Below, in pieces: positions 1 to 10,025 of a stretch of DNA of 64,000 bases. A program made the translations under genes and the position numbers. The stretch is from Aquarana catesbeiana (taxonomy: Eukaryota; Chordata; Amphibia; Anura; Ranidae): contig NC_133327.1 in assembly GCF_042186555.1 (NCBI RefSeq), forward strand, positions 325,326,746 through 325,390,745, given 5' to 3'. The notes below the pieces were generated by a model. The model was not told the origin of the DNA, did not search any database, and saw only the letters and a list, made by a program, of their open reading frames with translations. The stretch's first letter is position 1. Every line of letters starts with the position of its first letter.

Positions 1-290
1 CCCCACTTGCTTAACGCAGCAAAATCTCTTATTCCATACTTTTGGAAACAATCCACCTGTCCCTCTTTACTAGATTGGAAAAGGGAGGAGGATAATATCA
101 TGGAAGCAGACCGCTGGGTGCACTCGGTTAAAAACCAGCAGAATACATTTAAGGATATTTGGGTAGGTCGATGTACTACTCCACTGAGATACCTGATACT
201 TAAATGTTTATTGATATGGCACATCTCCACACCCAGTATCTCCAAGGACCATTAATAACAATCACTTGTTAGACCCACACCCCAGATTTA
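1..290 (+). pseudogene. L1-group LINE ORF2, C-terminal fragment
   Basis: Bases 7-255 encode an 82-residue piece resembling the extreme C-terminus of L1/Tx1-group reverse transcriptases. It has an aliphatic stretch ending in FWKQ, then Leu-Asp-Trp-Lys, and a closing segment with FKDIWVG. The frame continues only briefly past the usual end and stops. The element is cut by the left window edge, so its 5' part and insertion boundaries are unseen. It resembles the LINEs at 14066-15736 and 21550-27914 in type but is not obviously the same subfamily. Confidence 0.6.
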
Positions 291-657
291 TTCTTAGTGT
301 AGGTTTTTGTTTTTTTCTTTTGTATTACCCCATACAGTAGAATTCAGACTATGAGAGGGAGGGGTACCACTGAGAACCAATCAGGTGTGCTGTAAGCTGG
401 TGCTGGTATGGAACATGTAGACAGGAAAAGTAAGATGAGTTCCTAAATCTGCCGTTTCTCCTTCACTGTCCAGTCACAGACTGGGACCAGAGAGGTGACC
501 TAGTTATGTCACCTAAGTACAGTACAGAAAAGTCAGTTAACCAACCTGACTGTGCTGTTTAGCGGTACTGTGTAAACTGGATGGACAGAAATTAAAATCC
601 TTTGGCATATAAAAGAGCTCTTTGACATGTAAAACGACATCATTCCCTCAGCAAAGG
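291..657. other. no gene seen; possible LINE 3' tail
   Basis: AT-rich sequence directly downstream of the LINE fragment. The first ~60 bases are T-rich and could be its 3' UTR. No reading frame, RNA gene or clear repeat end was recognised. Confidence 0.4.
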
Positions 658-665
658 GCTGTGAA

Positions 666-1772
666 TAGTGTTGGGTGAGAGGTTCATACTGAGCATAAGT
701 TCGGCCCGAACATTACCTGTTCACCCTTTCGGTGAACACCCGAATTTGTGTTGTGATGTTCGTCTGCTGAGCAGTGACCACAAGGCTTTGCCCAATCAGG
801 GCACAGTGCATAGCTGGTTGTTAAGGACTGGGTCAGGATGCTGGCCACTGCATCCTTAACAAAATTAAAAAAAAAACAGTGTGGGGTCCCCCCCTAAAAT
901 CCATACCAGACCTCTAGGTCTGGTATGGATTTTAAGGGGAATGCCCACGCCAAAAATAAGAAACAAAATGATGTGGGATTCCCCCCAAAATCCATACCAG
1001 GCCCTTATCCAAACATGCAGCCTGGCAACCACAGCCCAGGGTTGTCAGCAAGAGGCCAGAGCCCCCCCACCCCAAAGCTCCCCCCATGTTGAGGGCATGT
1101 GACCTGGTATAGTTCAGGAGAGAGGGGCGCTTGCCCGTCCTTTGCTGGCCTGCCAGGCTACATGCTCAGTTAAGAGTCTGGTATAGATTTTGCAGAGGAC
1201 CCCACACCGTTTTTTGTTTTTTTTTTGGTGTGGGGTTACCCTTAAAATACATACCAGACCCAAAGGGCCAGGTATGGATTGGCGGGGGAACCCCCACATC
1301 GGTTTTTGTAACATTTTTGTATTGCCGGCAATGACCTGCAGCCAGGAAAATCAATTCAAATGTATTTCTTATTCTTTATAAATGTCATTTTCGCTGCAGC
1401 AGGTTCTATACACGGTACAGTTGGGGCCACTTTACAGGCAGACTAAGGGGACCACCCAGGCACTATATTTAAAAGAATTTTTCATTTTTATTGTTTCACT
1501 TTAAGCATCAATAAATCACTACTCCTTCAGAAACTATCTTTTAAAAAAAAAATTTTTTTTTTGCATTGATACATGTCCCCCAGGGCAGTACCTGGGCCTC
1601 CATACCCTTTTTATAGTCTATAACTTGCATGTAAATCTTCAAAATGGGGACTTTTGATTTTTCAAGTTTGGGTCCCATAAACTTTAATAGGGTTTGCGGC
1701 TCAGGTCTGAACTTTTTCAATGTTCGGGAGTTCTGGTGTGAACCAAACTAGGGGGTGTTCGGCCCATCACTA
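666..1772. mobile_element. non-autonomous hAT-like element with 8-bp TSD
   Basis: Both ends are flanked by the same 8 bases, gctgtgaa (658-665 and 1773-1780). The termini are imperfect inverted repeats, TAGTGTTGGG at the left and the complement of TAGTGATGGG at the right. An 8-bp duplication with a YAGNG-type end is the signature of the hAT superfamily. The interior has inverted blocks containing 'ccataccagacc' and 'ggtctggtatgg', and no transposase. Short frames inside are spurious. Similar sequence is abundant in ranid frogs (recalled, not searched). Confidence 0.75.
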
Positions 1773-1795
1773 GCTGTGAATGTTGGCATACAAAT

Positions 1796-2563
1796 TGTGT
1801 CCAATGCATTGGAGGGTTGAAAATAATAATACTCAAAAAGGAAACAGTTTGTGTAGTGTCAGTAGTTTGTTGTTATTTATTTTATTATCAATTTTTTACA
1901 ATTTTTTAATTATTTTTTCCAAATAATTTTTTTTATATTTTTTTCACAGAGCTTTTGGGAAGAGGGGTGGGGGGGATATGGGGCAGTGGATGGTTTCAGT
2001 AGGGCAGTAGATGGTGTCAGTAGTTTTTTATTTGTATGAATTAATTTTTTTTTATCAAATTCTTGTCACAATGCTTTTTTTTGGGTGGGGGGGGGGGGCG
2101 TTGGGGCAGTGGAAAGTGTCGTTAGGGCGGGGGATGGTGTCAGTAGTTTATTATCTTATATTATTTTTTTACAATTTTATTTTTTAAACATTTTTTTACA
2201 ATTTTATTTATTAATATCTATTGTATTTTTTTTAAAGCAGCCCTGTTGGGGGGCTTTGGTGAGATATCAGGGGTCTAAACAGACCCCTGACATCTCCCCT
2301 TTGAGACCAAGAAAGGGACTGAAGACAGAGGTTCCCCAGTCCCTTTCTCAGCAGCCTCAGCATTGAAGATGAATGGACAAGAGACAGAGGCTTCTGTCCA
2401 TTCATAAACTGAAGCAGACACAGTTTACAATGCTCAGTTATCAAAGGACACAGGAACGATCTATAGCGATCGCTCACTGTGTCCAATTCATAAAAGGAAG
2501 GGGCCGGCTACGGGGGGGGGTCGAAGGAGGGGGCGTAGGAGGAGCACAACACGGGGCTGGAGG
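1796..2563. repeat. AT-rich degenerate tandem stretch and dispersed repeat
   Basis: Bases about 1840-2230 hold roughly three degenerate copies of a T-rich unit that includes 'ggggcagtggatggtgtcagtag'-like cores. Bases 2235-2510 contain short palindromic blocks (ggggtctaaacagacccc) and a segment ending 'ctcactgtgtccaattcat' that recurs near 32140-32170, which points to a dispersed repeat. This sequence is the host into which the 2564-5198 element inserted. No gene is supported. Confidence 0.5.
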
Positions 2564-2844
2564 CAGGGCCGATCCTAGGGTCACAGGTACCTGGGTGCAG
2601 AAATATTTTTGGCGCCCCCACATGGGCGTGGTCATCTTACCAACCCCTCCCCTTTACAAATGTTTCTATGGCAACGACTCAAACACAGAGATGCTCCCCT
2701 TAGAAGTCTTCGTTACCTTGGGATCCTCCCATGATCTCTTAACAATAAAGAAAATACAGGAAGAGAGTACACGAGACCTGGAGGGGAGTCTCTCAGATGC
2801 ATACACAGAGGGCTGTCTGTTAGAAAGAGCCCCTAGACATAATA

Positions 2845-3790
2845 CGGTCAAAGACTGCAGATATGATACAAGAGACGGTCAGAGACTGCAGACATAATAC
2901 CGGAGATGGTCAGAGACTGCAGACATACTACAGGAGATGGTCAGAGACTGCAATCATAGTACAGGAGATGGTCAGAGACTGCAGACATAATATAGGAGAA
3001 GGTCAGAGACTGTAGACATGATACAAGAGACGGTTAGAGACTGTAGACATGATACAGGAGATGGTCAGAGACTGCAGACATAATACAGGAGATGGTCAGA
3101 GACTGCAGACATAATACATGAGATGGTCAGAGACTGCAGACATGATACAAGAGACGGTCAGAGACTGCAGACATATTACAGGAGATGGTCAGAGACTGCA
3201 GACATGGTACAGGAGATGGTCAGAGACTGCAGACATGGTACAGGAGATGGTTAGGGACTGCAGACATGGTACAAGAGATGGTCAGAGACTGCAGACATGG
3301 TACAGGAGATGGTCAGAGACTGCAGACATAATACATGAGATGGTCAGAGACTGCAGACATGATACAAGAGACGGTCAGAGACTGCAGACATTTTACAGGA
3401 GATGGTCAGAGACTGCAGACATGGTACAGGAGATGGTCAGAGACTACAGACATGGTACAGGAGATGATCAGCGACTGCAGACATGGTACAAGAGATGGTC
3501 AGAGACTGCAGACATGGTACAGGAGATGGTCAGAGACTGCAGACATGATACAAGAGATGGTCAGAGACTGTAGACATGATACAAGAGATGGTCAGAGACT
3601 GCAGACATGGTTCAGAAGCTGGTCAGAGACTGCAGACATGATACAAGAGATGGTAAGAGGCTGCAAACATGATACAAGAGATGGTCAGAGACTGCAGACA
3701 TGATAGAAGAGATGGTTGGAGACTGCAGACATGATACAGGAGATGGTAAGAGACTGCAGATATAATACAGGAGATGGTCAGAGACCGCAA
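2845..3790. repeat. 31-bp minisatellite, about 30 copies
   Basis: The unit runs from 'atggtcagagactgcagaca' into 't(g/a)(g/a)tacaggag', 31 bases in all. About 30 copies with a few substitutions each fill this interval. Because 31 is not a multiple of three and the unit lacks stops in most phases, long reading frames with a 31-residue period appear (for example 3118-3573). These are by-products of the repeat and not genes. Confidence 0.9.
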
Positions 3791-3904
3791 GGGATGGCGC
3801 TAGGCTGTGTGGCTTTCCCAGTGGTGGCGCAGGGCAGCGGGGTTCTTTCTCTGATGGTGTTCTCTCAGCACTGCCCTCTCCCTCTGGAGTCCTGGGTGTA
3901 CTTT

Positions 3905-4800
3905 CCTGGGTGTAGACCCCCCAGGACAAACCACCTCCCTCCAACACAAACCCCCCTCCATTGGTACAGACCCCCAGGACAAACCCCTCTTCATTAGTAC
4001 AGACCCCCCAAGACAAACCCCCCTCCATCAGTACAGACCCCCCAGGACAAACCCCCTCTATTAGTACAGAGCCCCCCAGGACAACCCCCCCTCCATTACT
4101 ACAGACCCCCCAGGACAAACTCCATTAGTACAGACCCCCCCAGGACAAACCCCCCTCCATTAGTACAGACTCCCCCAGGACAAACCCCCCCCTCCATTAG
4201 TACAGACCCCCCAAAGGACAAACCCCCCCTCCATTAGTACAGACTCCCCCAGGACAAACCCCCCTCCATTAGTACAGACTACCCAGGACAAACACCCCCA
4301 TTAGTATAGACCCCCCTAGGACAACCCCCCTCCATCATTAGTACAGACCCCCCCAGGACAACCCCCCCATTAGTACAGACCCCCCCAGGACAACCCCCCC
4401 ATTAGTACAGACCCCCCAGGACAAACCCCCTCTCCATTAGTACAGACCCCCCAGGACAACCCCCTCCATCATTAGTACAGACCCCCCCCAAGGACAACCC
4501 CCCATTAGTACAGCGCCCCTAGGACAACCCCCCTCCATCATAAGTACAGACCCCCCAGGACAACCCCCCCATTAGTACAGACCCCCCAGGACAACCCCCC
4601 CATTAGTACAGACCCCCCAGGACAAACCCCCCTCCATTAGTACAGACCCCCTAGGACAACCCCCCTCCATCATTAGTACAGACCCCCCCAGGACAACCCC
4701 CCATTAGTACAGACCCCCCAGGACAACCCCCCATTAGTACAGACCCCCCCAGGACAACCCCCCACTATTAGTAGAGACCCCCCAGGACAACTCATTAGTG
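3905..4800. repeat. C-rich minisatellite, about 25 copies of ~35 bp
   Basis: Consecutive copies are built from 'ccccccaggacaaacccc' followed by 'ctccattagtacagac', varying from roughly 25 to 38 bases through C-run length changes and optional 'catcatt' insertions. The strand is strongly C-rich (G-rich on the other strand), so it could form G-quadruplex or similar structures. The long frame on the - strand across it (3612-4118) is an artefact of the repeat. Confidence 0.9.
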
Positions 4801-5198
4801 TGTACATAAAAACACCCGGGCGGCAGTTAGTGAGGAGAGGACAGTGTGCAGCCGCGCCGCCCGGGTGGAGAGCAGATGGAGACAGGCTTGGGCGGGAGTG
4901 AGAAACAGAGGAGGAGAACATGTCAGGCATGGACCGCCCCCCCAGCGATGTCACTGTGCGGCTGGTCTCTCTCCACACAGAGACCAGCCGCTCCGATCTC
5001 CGGCGCTGCTCTCCTTCTCTGATAGGAGAAGGGAGGGGGGACAGGCTGGAGCCTCGAAAAATACAGCGGTGGCGGGAGCCGCCTCTGGACACAGAGGAGG
5101 AGGAGGAGGGAGGGGAAGCACTTTGGCGCTTCAGCGCCCCCACCTCTCTGGTGCCTGGGTGCACTGCACCCCGTGCACCCCGCCAGGGATCGGCCCTG
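4801..5198. other. GC-rich right arm of the hAT-type element
   Basis: Unique-looking GC-rich sequence between the second minisatellite and the right terminal inverted repeat. It contains overlapping open frames on both strands (4673-5284, 4844-5293, 4923-5216). None resembles a known protein, and GC-rich composition alone explains their openness. There is no evidence for a gene. Confidence 0.6.
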
Positions 5199-5250
5199 GC
5201 TGGAGGAGGAGGACACAAGGAACAGTCAGGATAATTAGTGTGGCGGGAGT

Positions 5251-5376
5251 GACAGCTGCAAGCACCGATCTCCCTGTATGGCATTTCAGCTGACAGCTGT
5301 GGAAGGGAGAGAAGGAGAAGCAGCTGTCAGCTCCTTGACTAAAGGCTAAACAGGGAGATCGGTGCTTGCAGCTGTC
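5251..5376. repeat. perfect 27-bp inverted repeat
   Basis: Bases 5251-5277 and 5350-5376 are exact reverse complements (27 bp each), separated by a 72-bp loop that itself contains 'agctgacagctgt'-like palindromic sequence. It is probably part of the dispersed host repeat interrupted by the 2564-5198 element. Confidence 0.8.
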
Positions 5377-5620
5377 TGCCCCCCCCTGCACCGATCATCC
5401 CTGACTGTCAACCAAGGGATTGTCCATGTGTACAGTGTGGGTCGCAGTGGGTCACAGTGGGCCCCCTCCCCGGAGCCCATTCGCAGTGAACACACTGCAC
5501 CCATGGATGATACGCCACTGCTCTATGTACATGTGCTGCTACTCAGGTCCCTCCAGGACTTTATAGCTAGGTTCACCTTTGTAATAAATTAAATGGTCAA
5601 GGGGCTCCTTTAAAAACTGT
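5377..5620. other. repeat remainder, no gene
   Basis: Continuation of the host repeat right of the hAT-type element, ending in an AT-rich segment with 'gtaataaatt'. No feature was recognised. Confidence 0.4.
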
Positions 5621-5787
5621 GGGGTTGATTTACTAAAACTGGAGAATGCTAAATCTTGTGCAGCTGTGCATGGTAGCCAATCAGCTTCTAACTTCAGCTT
5701 GTTCAATAAAGTTTTGACAAAAAAAACCCTAGAAGCTGGCTTCTATGCACCAGATTTTTCACTCTCCAATTTTAGTAAATCAACTCC
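5621..5787. mobile_element. foldback MITE (ggggttgatttactaaa family)
   Basis: The ends are inverted repeats: GGGGTTGATTTACTAAAACT at the left and its near-complement at the right ('ttttagtaaatcaactcc'). The inner segments also pair ('agaatgctaaatcttgtgca' with the complementary 'tgcaccagatttttcactct'). Related foldbacks lie at 21498, 28195, 28570, 30351, 37175 and 43560. It is non-coding. Confidence 0.8.
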
Positions 5788-6040
5788 ACTCTGTGGCTTT
5801 ACAATTGTAAATAATTATTTTTAGCAGGTTTGATGGCCTAGGCAGTGGGTCAGGTAATAAATAATGGTTTCTTTGCAGGAAGCTGTTTCCTGCATTTCTC
5901 CATTGAGTTGGCATAGCTGAGTAACAGTCACACAACCCTCTGCACAGGTGTCCATAGACTTGTACAGCAGAGAAGAGGAGGGGGTGTGTCAGACCAGTTC
6001 TGCTACTAAATACTGAATACTGAGTGCTTTGTATCAGGGT
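5788..6040. other. no gene seen
   Basis: Moderately AT-rich sequence without repeat ends, RNA genes or supported coding frames. Confidence 0.4.
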
Positions 6041-6055
6041 CAAAGCCTGGCCATA

Positions 6056-6651
6056 AGATAAAAAATCAATGAATGGTGTTGCGTTCTAGGTAGTAATAAA
6101 ATAGTGATAGTATGTACACAGCTATACGCATATGGAATCAATCCTAAATGCTAATAAATCAGTACTCAAATAAATATAAAATATATATAACCACTATAAA
6201 CAGATTATGATATATAAAGTGCAAGTTATAAATGTGACAGTAGTGAAATTAGATCTTCAAATATAGTAATATTAACGTGCTAGTGCTAAAAAACACATAA
6301 ATCCAAATGCAAATAAATCTTAAAGTGCTAATAGCAAAAAGCAATGTCCATATAGAGGTGAGCTGGAACTGTGAAGTGCTGCTCCAAATAACGCTTTGTG
6401 CAGATCAAGTAGTAAATAACGTGACTTTAGTGATTTATTTCTTCGGTGTAATTACACCTCTGTGTAAGATGGTCCCTTACTTTGCCGCTGTAAGGTAACA
6501 GCGTAAAATAATATAAAGAGGGCCAGAAGGATCCGGGCTCCTACAATAGGTAAATATAGATCTCTCTTCTTGTATAATTCGGCGATAAAAATAGAGAGGG
6601 AGCTCCAGTTCAAATGCAAAGGAGAAGGAAGGAAGGATGTCCCCATTCGTG
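6056..6651. repeat. left arm of the ~0.56-kb inverted repeat
   Basis: Reads as the reverse complement of 8841-9402 with point differences and small indels. Shared blocks include 'aatcaatgaatggtgttgcg', 'gtgaaattagatcttcaaat' and 'ggagctccagttcaaatgca'. It corresponds to the 3' terminal part of the Penelope-like element. The inverted copies are too diverged for a recent duplication. Confidence 0.85.
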
Positions 6652-7596
6652 AAGTATGTAAGGGCTAAAATGCGTTTATTATAAAAACAGCAAATAAGGT
6701 ACTTACATTAGGAGTGTAAAACACAAACACAGCACCACAAGTAGCAAGCTCGCAACCTGACGTCACTTCCGGTGCCTATCTGTTCCGACGTGTAGCGCCA
6801 CGATCACGTGACTTTGTCAGGGAATAAAAATAGGCATTGGAAATGTCTTTAAATAGCCATACAATTACAGTGAGCGGGTGGCCATTTTCTTGTAGCCCCG
6901 TGTAAGTAAGTAATACCATGGCCATTTTCCCATAGCTGTAAACAGCGGTTTACACACACGGCCGTATCTTTATAGTTCAATTTTCCAATTGTGACCACAG
7001 TAGTTCTAAAACATTCTGGATCAGGTCGCAACAGGGTGATGCTTAAAATAAAACATTAAAATAAAAACGAGAAGCGTGGGACAGCTATTAATAATAAGAC
7101 TGAGGTATTGCAATGAACGGCAATTATAATTGGAGTCCAATGTGAATTGGGTGACAGTCTACAACTGCAGCTATTAAGTTTTAGTCTTAGAGGTTGGTTT
7201 GCCCACACTACCAGGATATGGTATAACCAAATTACTAAAAAATAGTGTACTATGGTAAGGTGGTAAAAAAAATTAAAAACAGCCACTGCATGATGACATT
7301 ATGGCATGGATATAAGTATTAAAATGCGCTTATAACGCGTGGGTGTTGAAGGAACAGAAGTGATGCCAAAAATACCAAAAGATACCAATCGACATGAACA
7401 TAATACCAGGACACAAATTCAAATGTTATTCAGTAATATGATAGACATGTAAATAACAGAAGCAATTATTATTAAAAAAGGTAAATGGTAAGGGAAAAAG
7501 AGGGTATTGTAATAAAACTGGAAAAACTGGAATGATACTATCTAGAAAGTTGTAGTAAAATAGATAGATAAAATTCCTATTGCTATTCTATACATT
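6652..7596 (-). other. probable 3' UTR of the Penelope-like element
   Basis: Sequence between the end of the GIY-YIG coding remnant and the left inverted arm. It has no coding frame of note and is moderately AT-rich. It is assigned to the element because it lies inside the 13-bp duplication. Confidence 0.5.
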
Positions 7597-8478
7597 TTAG
7601 AAATCATTGATAAAGCAATGTAGGTCGAAATCAATGTTTAATCCCCGAGGTGCAAAAATTGCTAATATAAAGATCCATTTGGATTTCAACTGGCTCAAGG
7701 TCCTTACTTTATGACTGCCCTGCCAGTGTCTTTTATATGGTTCGATACCCCAGAAGCTCAACTGGATAGGGTCTTTATTGTGGCAGCTAGCAAAGTGTTT
7801 AGAAACACTATGCTTATCAAATCCTTTGAGGATAATATGCACATGTTCTTTGATAGGTACTTTTAATGGTCTAGTTTGTAAGTCCTATGTATTGTAGCCC
7901 ACAGCTACATTCCAGTGCATACACTGCCCCTTCTGTGTTACAACCTATGAAATCTTTTATCTCGTAGGTATTTCTTGTACTGGTAGATGTAAAATTAAAT
8001 TTCTTCTTATTTGGTTGTTTTGTTTTAGTACAGGCAAAACAGTTTTTGCAAGGAAAGAAACCTTTACCTGTATAGAATGTCAATGCCCTTGGGGGTGGAT
8101 TTAAAATGCTTTTAACAATCTTGTCACGTATTGTCGGTGCTCTTGTATATATAAATTTTGGTTTATCAGGAAGTACCCCTTTTAGGTGTCTATCTGTTAA
8201 GAGTATGTGCCAATGCCGTTTTATGATTTTTTCAATCTTTTTATGTTGGACATTATAGTCTAAGATAATTGGTACTGTATCCATCTTGATTCTTTGTTTC
8301 TTATTGTCTTTAATTAATTCACTCCGATCTATTTCCACTACTTCTGTTATTTGTGCCTTCACATATTTACTATCATAGCCTTTCATGAAAAATCTATGTC
8401 CAATTTTGTGGGCTTGAGCTAGAAAATCCTTTACTTGAGTACAGTTACGTCTAAGACGTATCAGTTGGCCTTTAGGGA
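7597..8478 (-). pseudogene. Penelope-like ORF remnant with GIY-YIG endonuclease
   Basis: Read on the - strand, this encodes a basic connector beginning IPKGQLIRLRRNC, then a region with KRHWHILLTD. A cysteine cluster follows (PCKNCFACTK), then FIGCNTEGAVYALECSCGLQYIG, which has the spaced VY...YIG residues of the GIY-YIG nuclease next to conserved cysteines. These features are typical of Penelope-like retroelements. A stop at about 7871 and a frame change precede the tail (7597-7842), which ends near GLNIDFDLHCFI. No reverse transcriptase is present, so it is a dead fragment. The open frame actually starts upstream in Tc1 sequence at 8575. Confidence 0.8.
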
Positions 8479-8840
8479 TGCAGACAGGCTGTCTTGTATG
8501 AACTGCATGTTTGAGATCTCCCCAGAGTGGTTCGATGATATTGAGGTCACAATGATATTGTGGTTTAATAGCCATTCAGACCCCTTTGTGTCAACTTGTG
8601 TGCATGTTATCAGGCCAAAATCACCAGGGTATGTAAACTTTTGATCAGGGTCATTTTGGTAGTTTCTGTTGTTATTATGATTTAAAAAGAGTAAACACAG
8701 TTAATTGATAATAAAGGGCTTCAGCCAAACACTAACCATGAGTGAAAGAAATGTTTTTGTGTTATCATTCATGTTCTCTGAAAAATGGCCAAGAAATCAT
8801 AAATTCTGCCAGGGTATGTGAACTTATGAGCACAACTGTA
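8479..8840 (-). mobile_element. Tc1-like transposon 3' fragment
   Basis: On the - strand, bases 8575-8479 encode DLNIIEPLWGDLKHAVHTRQP, the block around the last catalytic acidic residue of Tc1 transposases. The + strand end 'cagggtatgtgaacttatga' then 'gcacaactgta' is a Tc1-type terminal inverted repeat ending in TA at 8839-8840. The sequence beyond it resumes the Penelope-like arm at a position matching 6651. The 5' part of the transposon is missing, and the coding frame fuses directly into the Penelope-like frame near 8479. Confidence 0.8.
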
Positions 8841-9402
8841 CTTCACGATTGGGAACCTCCTTCCTTCCTTCTCCTTTATATACTGCATTTGAACTGGAGC
8901 TCCCTCTCTATTGTCATCGCCGAATCATACAAGAAGAGAGATCTATATTTACCTACTGTTGGAGCCCAGATCCCTCTGGCCGTCTATATATTATTTTACG
9001 CTGTTACCTTACAGGGTAAGGGACCATCTTACACAGAGGTGTAATTACACCGAAGAAATAAATCACTAAAGTCACTTTATTTACTACTTGATCTGCACAA
9101 AGCGTTATTTGGAGCAGCACTTCACGGCTCTAGCTCACCTCTATATGGACATTGCTTTTTGCTATTGGCACTTTAAGATTTATGTGCATTAGGATTTATG
9201 TGTTTTTTTAGCACTAGCACTTTAATATTACTATATTTGAAGATCTAATTTCACTACTGTCACCTTTATCATTTGCACTTTATATATCATAATCCATTTA
9301 TAGTGGTTATATTTATTTATTTGCGTACTGATTTATTATTAGCTGTGTACTATCACTATTTTAATACTACCTAGAGCGCAACACCATTCATTGATTTTTT
9401 AT
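8841..9402. repeat. right arm of the ~0.56-kb inverted repeat
   Basis: Inverted partner of 6056-6651. It begins immediately after the Tc1 end and finishes at 'caccattcattgattttt'. Bases 9403-9507 extend the element to a T-rich end next to the 13-bp duplication. Confidence 0.85.
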
Positions 9403-9507
9403 TTCATTTAACTTTGGGTTAAGGTTGACCTATCTGGTGTTAGCTGCAACAAGTGTTCTTGTCCCTGTATATATAGGGAGTGCAGGAATACCCCCTCTTT
9501 TTTTTTT

Positions 9508-9832
9508 AAGCCTGGCCATACATGCATAAGTCCGCTGGCTGATCAAAAAAAAAAAAATTAACAGATTCCCCCATCCACACAAACAAGATGGATGGAGGAA
9601 TCTTCCCCAGTATGCTATTGTATTCTGACAGTGGGGTATTCTCCACTGTCAGAATACACTGATGCAGTGCTGTTCGAAGGAAAAGTTTTCCAACAAGCCG
9701 GGGTGTGAGAAGTCAATCATTAAATGGACTTCTCTGGAATGGGAACAGCTTTAGATGAATCGAAATTCATCCAGGCAGTGCTGAACTGGTTGTATTTCGA
9801 TCCCTCAATGGCCAGCTTAACTGTTTTTGCAA
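9508..9832. mobile_element. foldback MITE ('ctggccata' family), interrupted
   Basis: Starts 'aagcctggccatacatg' and ends 'caatggccagctta', inverted termini of a family seen again at 40251 and 40651. It includes a foldback 'attctgacagtggggtattc' and its complement. Its left end is duplicated at 6043-6055 by the Penelope-like insertion. Confidence 0.7.
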
Positions 9833-10025
9833 AATAGAATAAAATACTTTATTGGTTTATTTGTTGCTCTACTCGTTACATTTTTACATTGTGATATACT
9901 CATCCTGTTCATAAATCGATATGTTTAGCTCTATTGCTATTTGAATATTGTACCACCATCCTTATATGCACTCCATTTGTCAATCTTTGTTATATTAAAA
10001 AAATAATAAACAAATTTGACAACAA
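9833..10025 (+). other. possible LINE 3' tail
   Basis: T-rich sequence ending 'gttatattaaaaaaataata' then 'aacaaatttg', which resembles the 3' end of L1-group LINEs. No coding part is attached, so the assignment is weak. Confidence 0.3.

Larger units (their letters stand above)
2564..5198. mobile_element. hAT-type non-autonomous element carrying two minisatellites
   Basis: The left end reads CAGGGCCGATCCTAGG. The right end is the reverse complement of CAGGGCCGATCCCTGG, so the terminal inverted repeats match at 14 of 16 positions. An exact 8-bp duplication, gctggagg, flanks the element (2556-2563 and 5199-5206), as expected for hAT insertion. The ~2.6 kb interior has no transposase. It contains a 31-bp minisatellite (2845-3790), a C-rich minisatellite (3905-4800) and a GC-rich right part. 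Array expansion explains most of the length. Confidence 0.8.
6056..9507 (-). mobile_element. Penelope-like element with inverted arms and a Tc1 piece
   Basis: The same 13 bases, aagcctggccata, occur at 6043-6055 and 9508-9520, so everything between is best read as an insertion into the foldback element continuing at 9508. The interior codes on the - strand for the C-terminal part of a Penelope-like retroelement with a GIY-YIG endonuclease domain. Bases 6056-6651 are repeated in inverted orientation at about 8841-9402, giving ~0.56-kb arms. Penelope-like insertions often carry partial copies in direct or inverted orientation. A Tc1-like 3' piece lies at 8479-8840. The reverse transcriptase is absent. 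Confidence 0.75.

Noticed and set aside
2373..2897. 174-codon frame
   Set aside because: It crosses the left end of the hAT-type element and enters the minisatellite, so it cannot be a conserved gene.
3118..3703. Frames of 151 and 122 codons with repetitive WSETADM... translation
   Set aside because: They are translations of a 31-bp minisatellite in shifting frames; there is no domain, and the period explains the openness.
2845..4800. Repeats that might suggest a CRISPR array
   Set aside because: Units are directly head-to-tail without unique spacers, in a vertebrate genome and inside a transposon.
4673..5293. Overlapping GC-rich frames of 203 and 149 codons on opposite strands
   Set aside because: High GC makes stops rare; they cross repeat boundaries and resemble nothing known.
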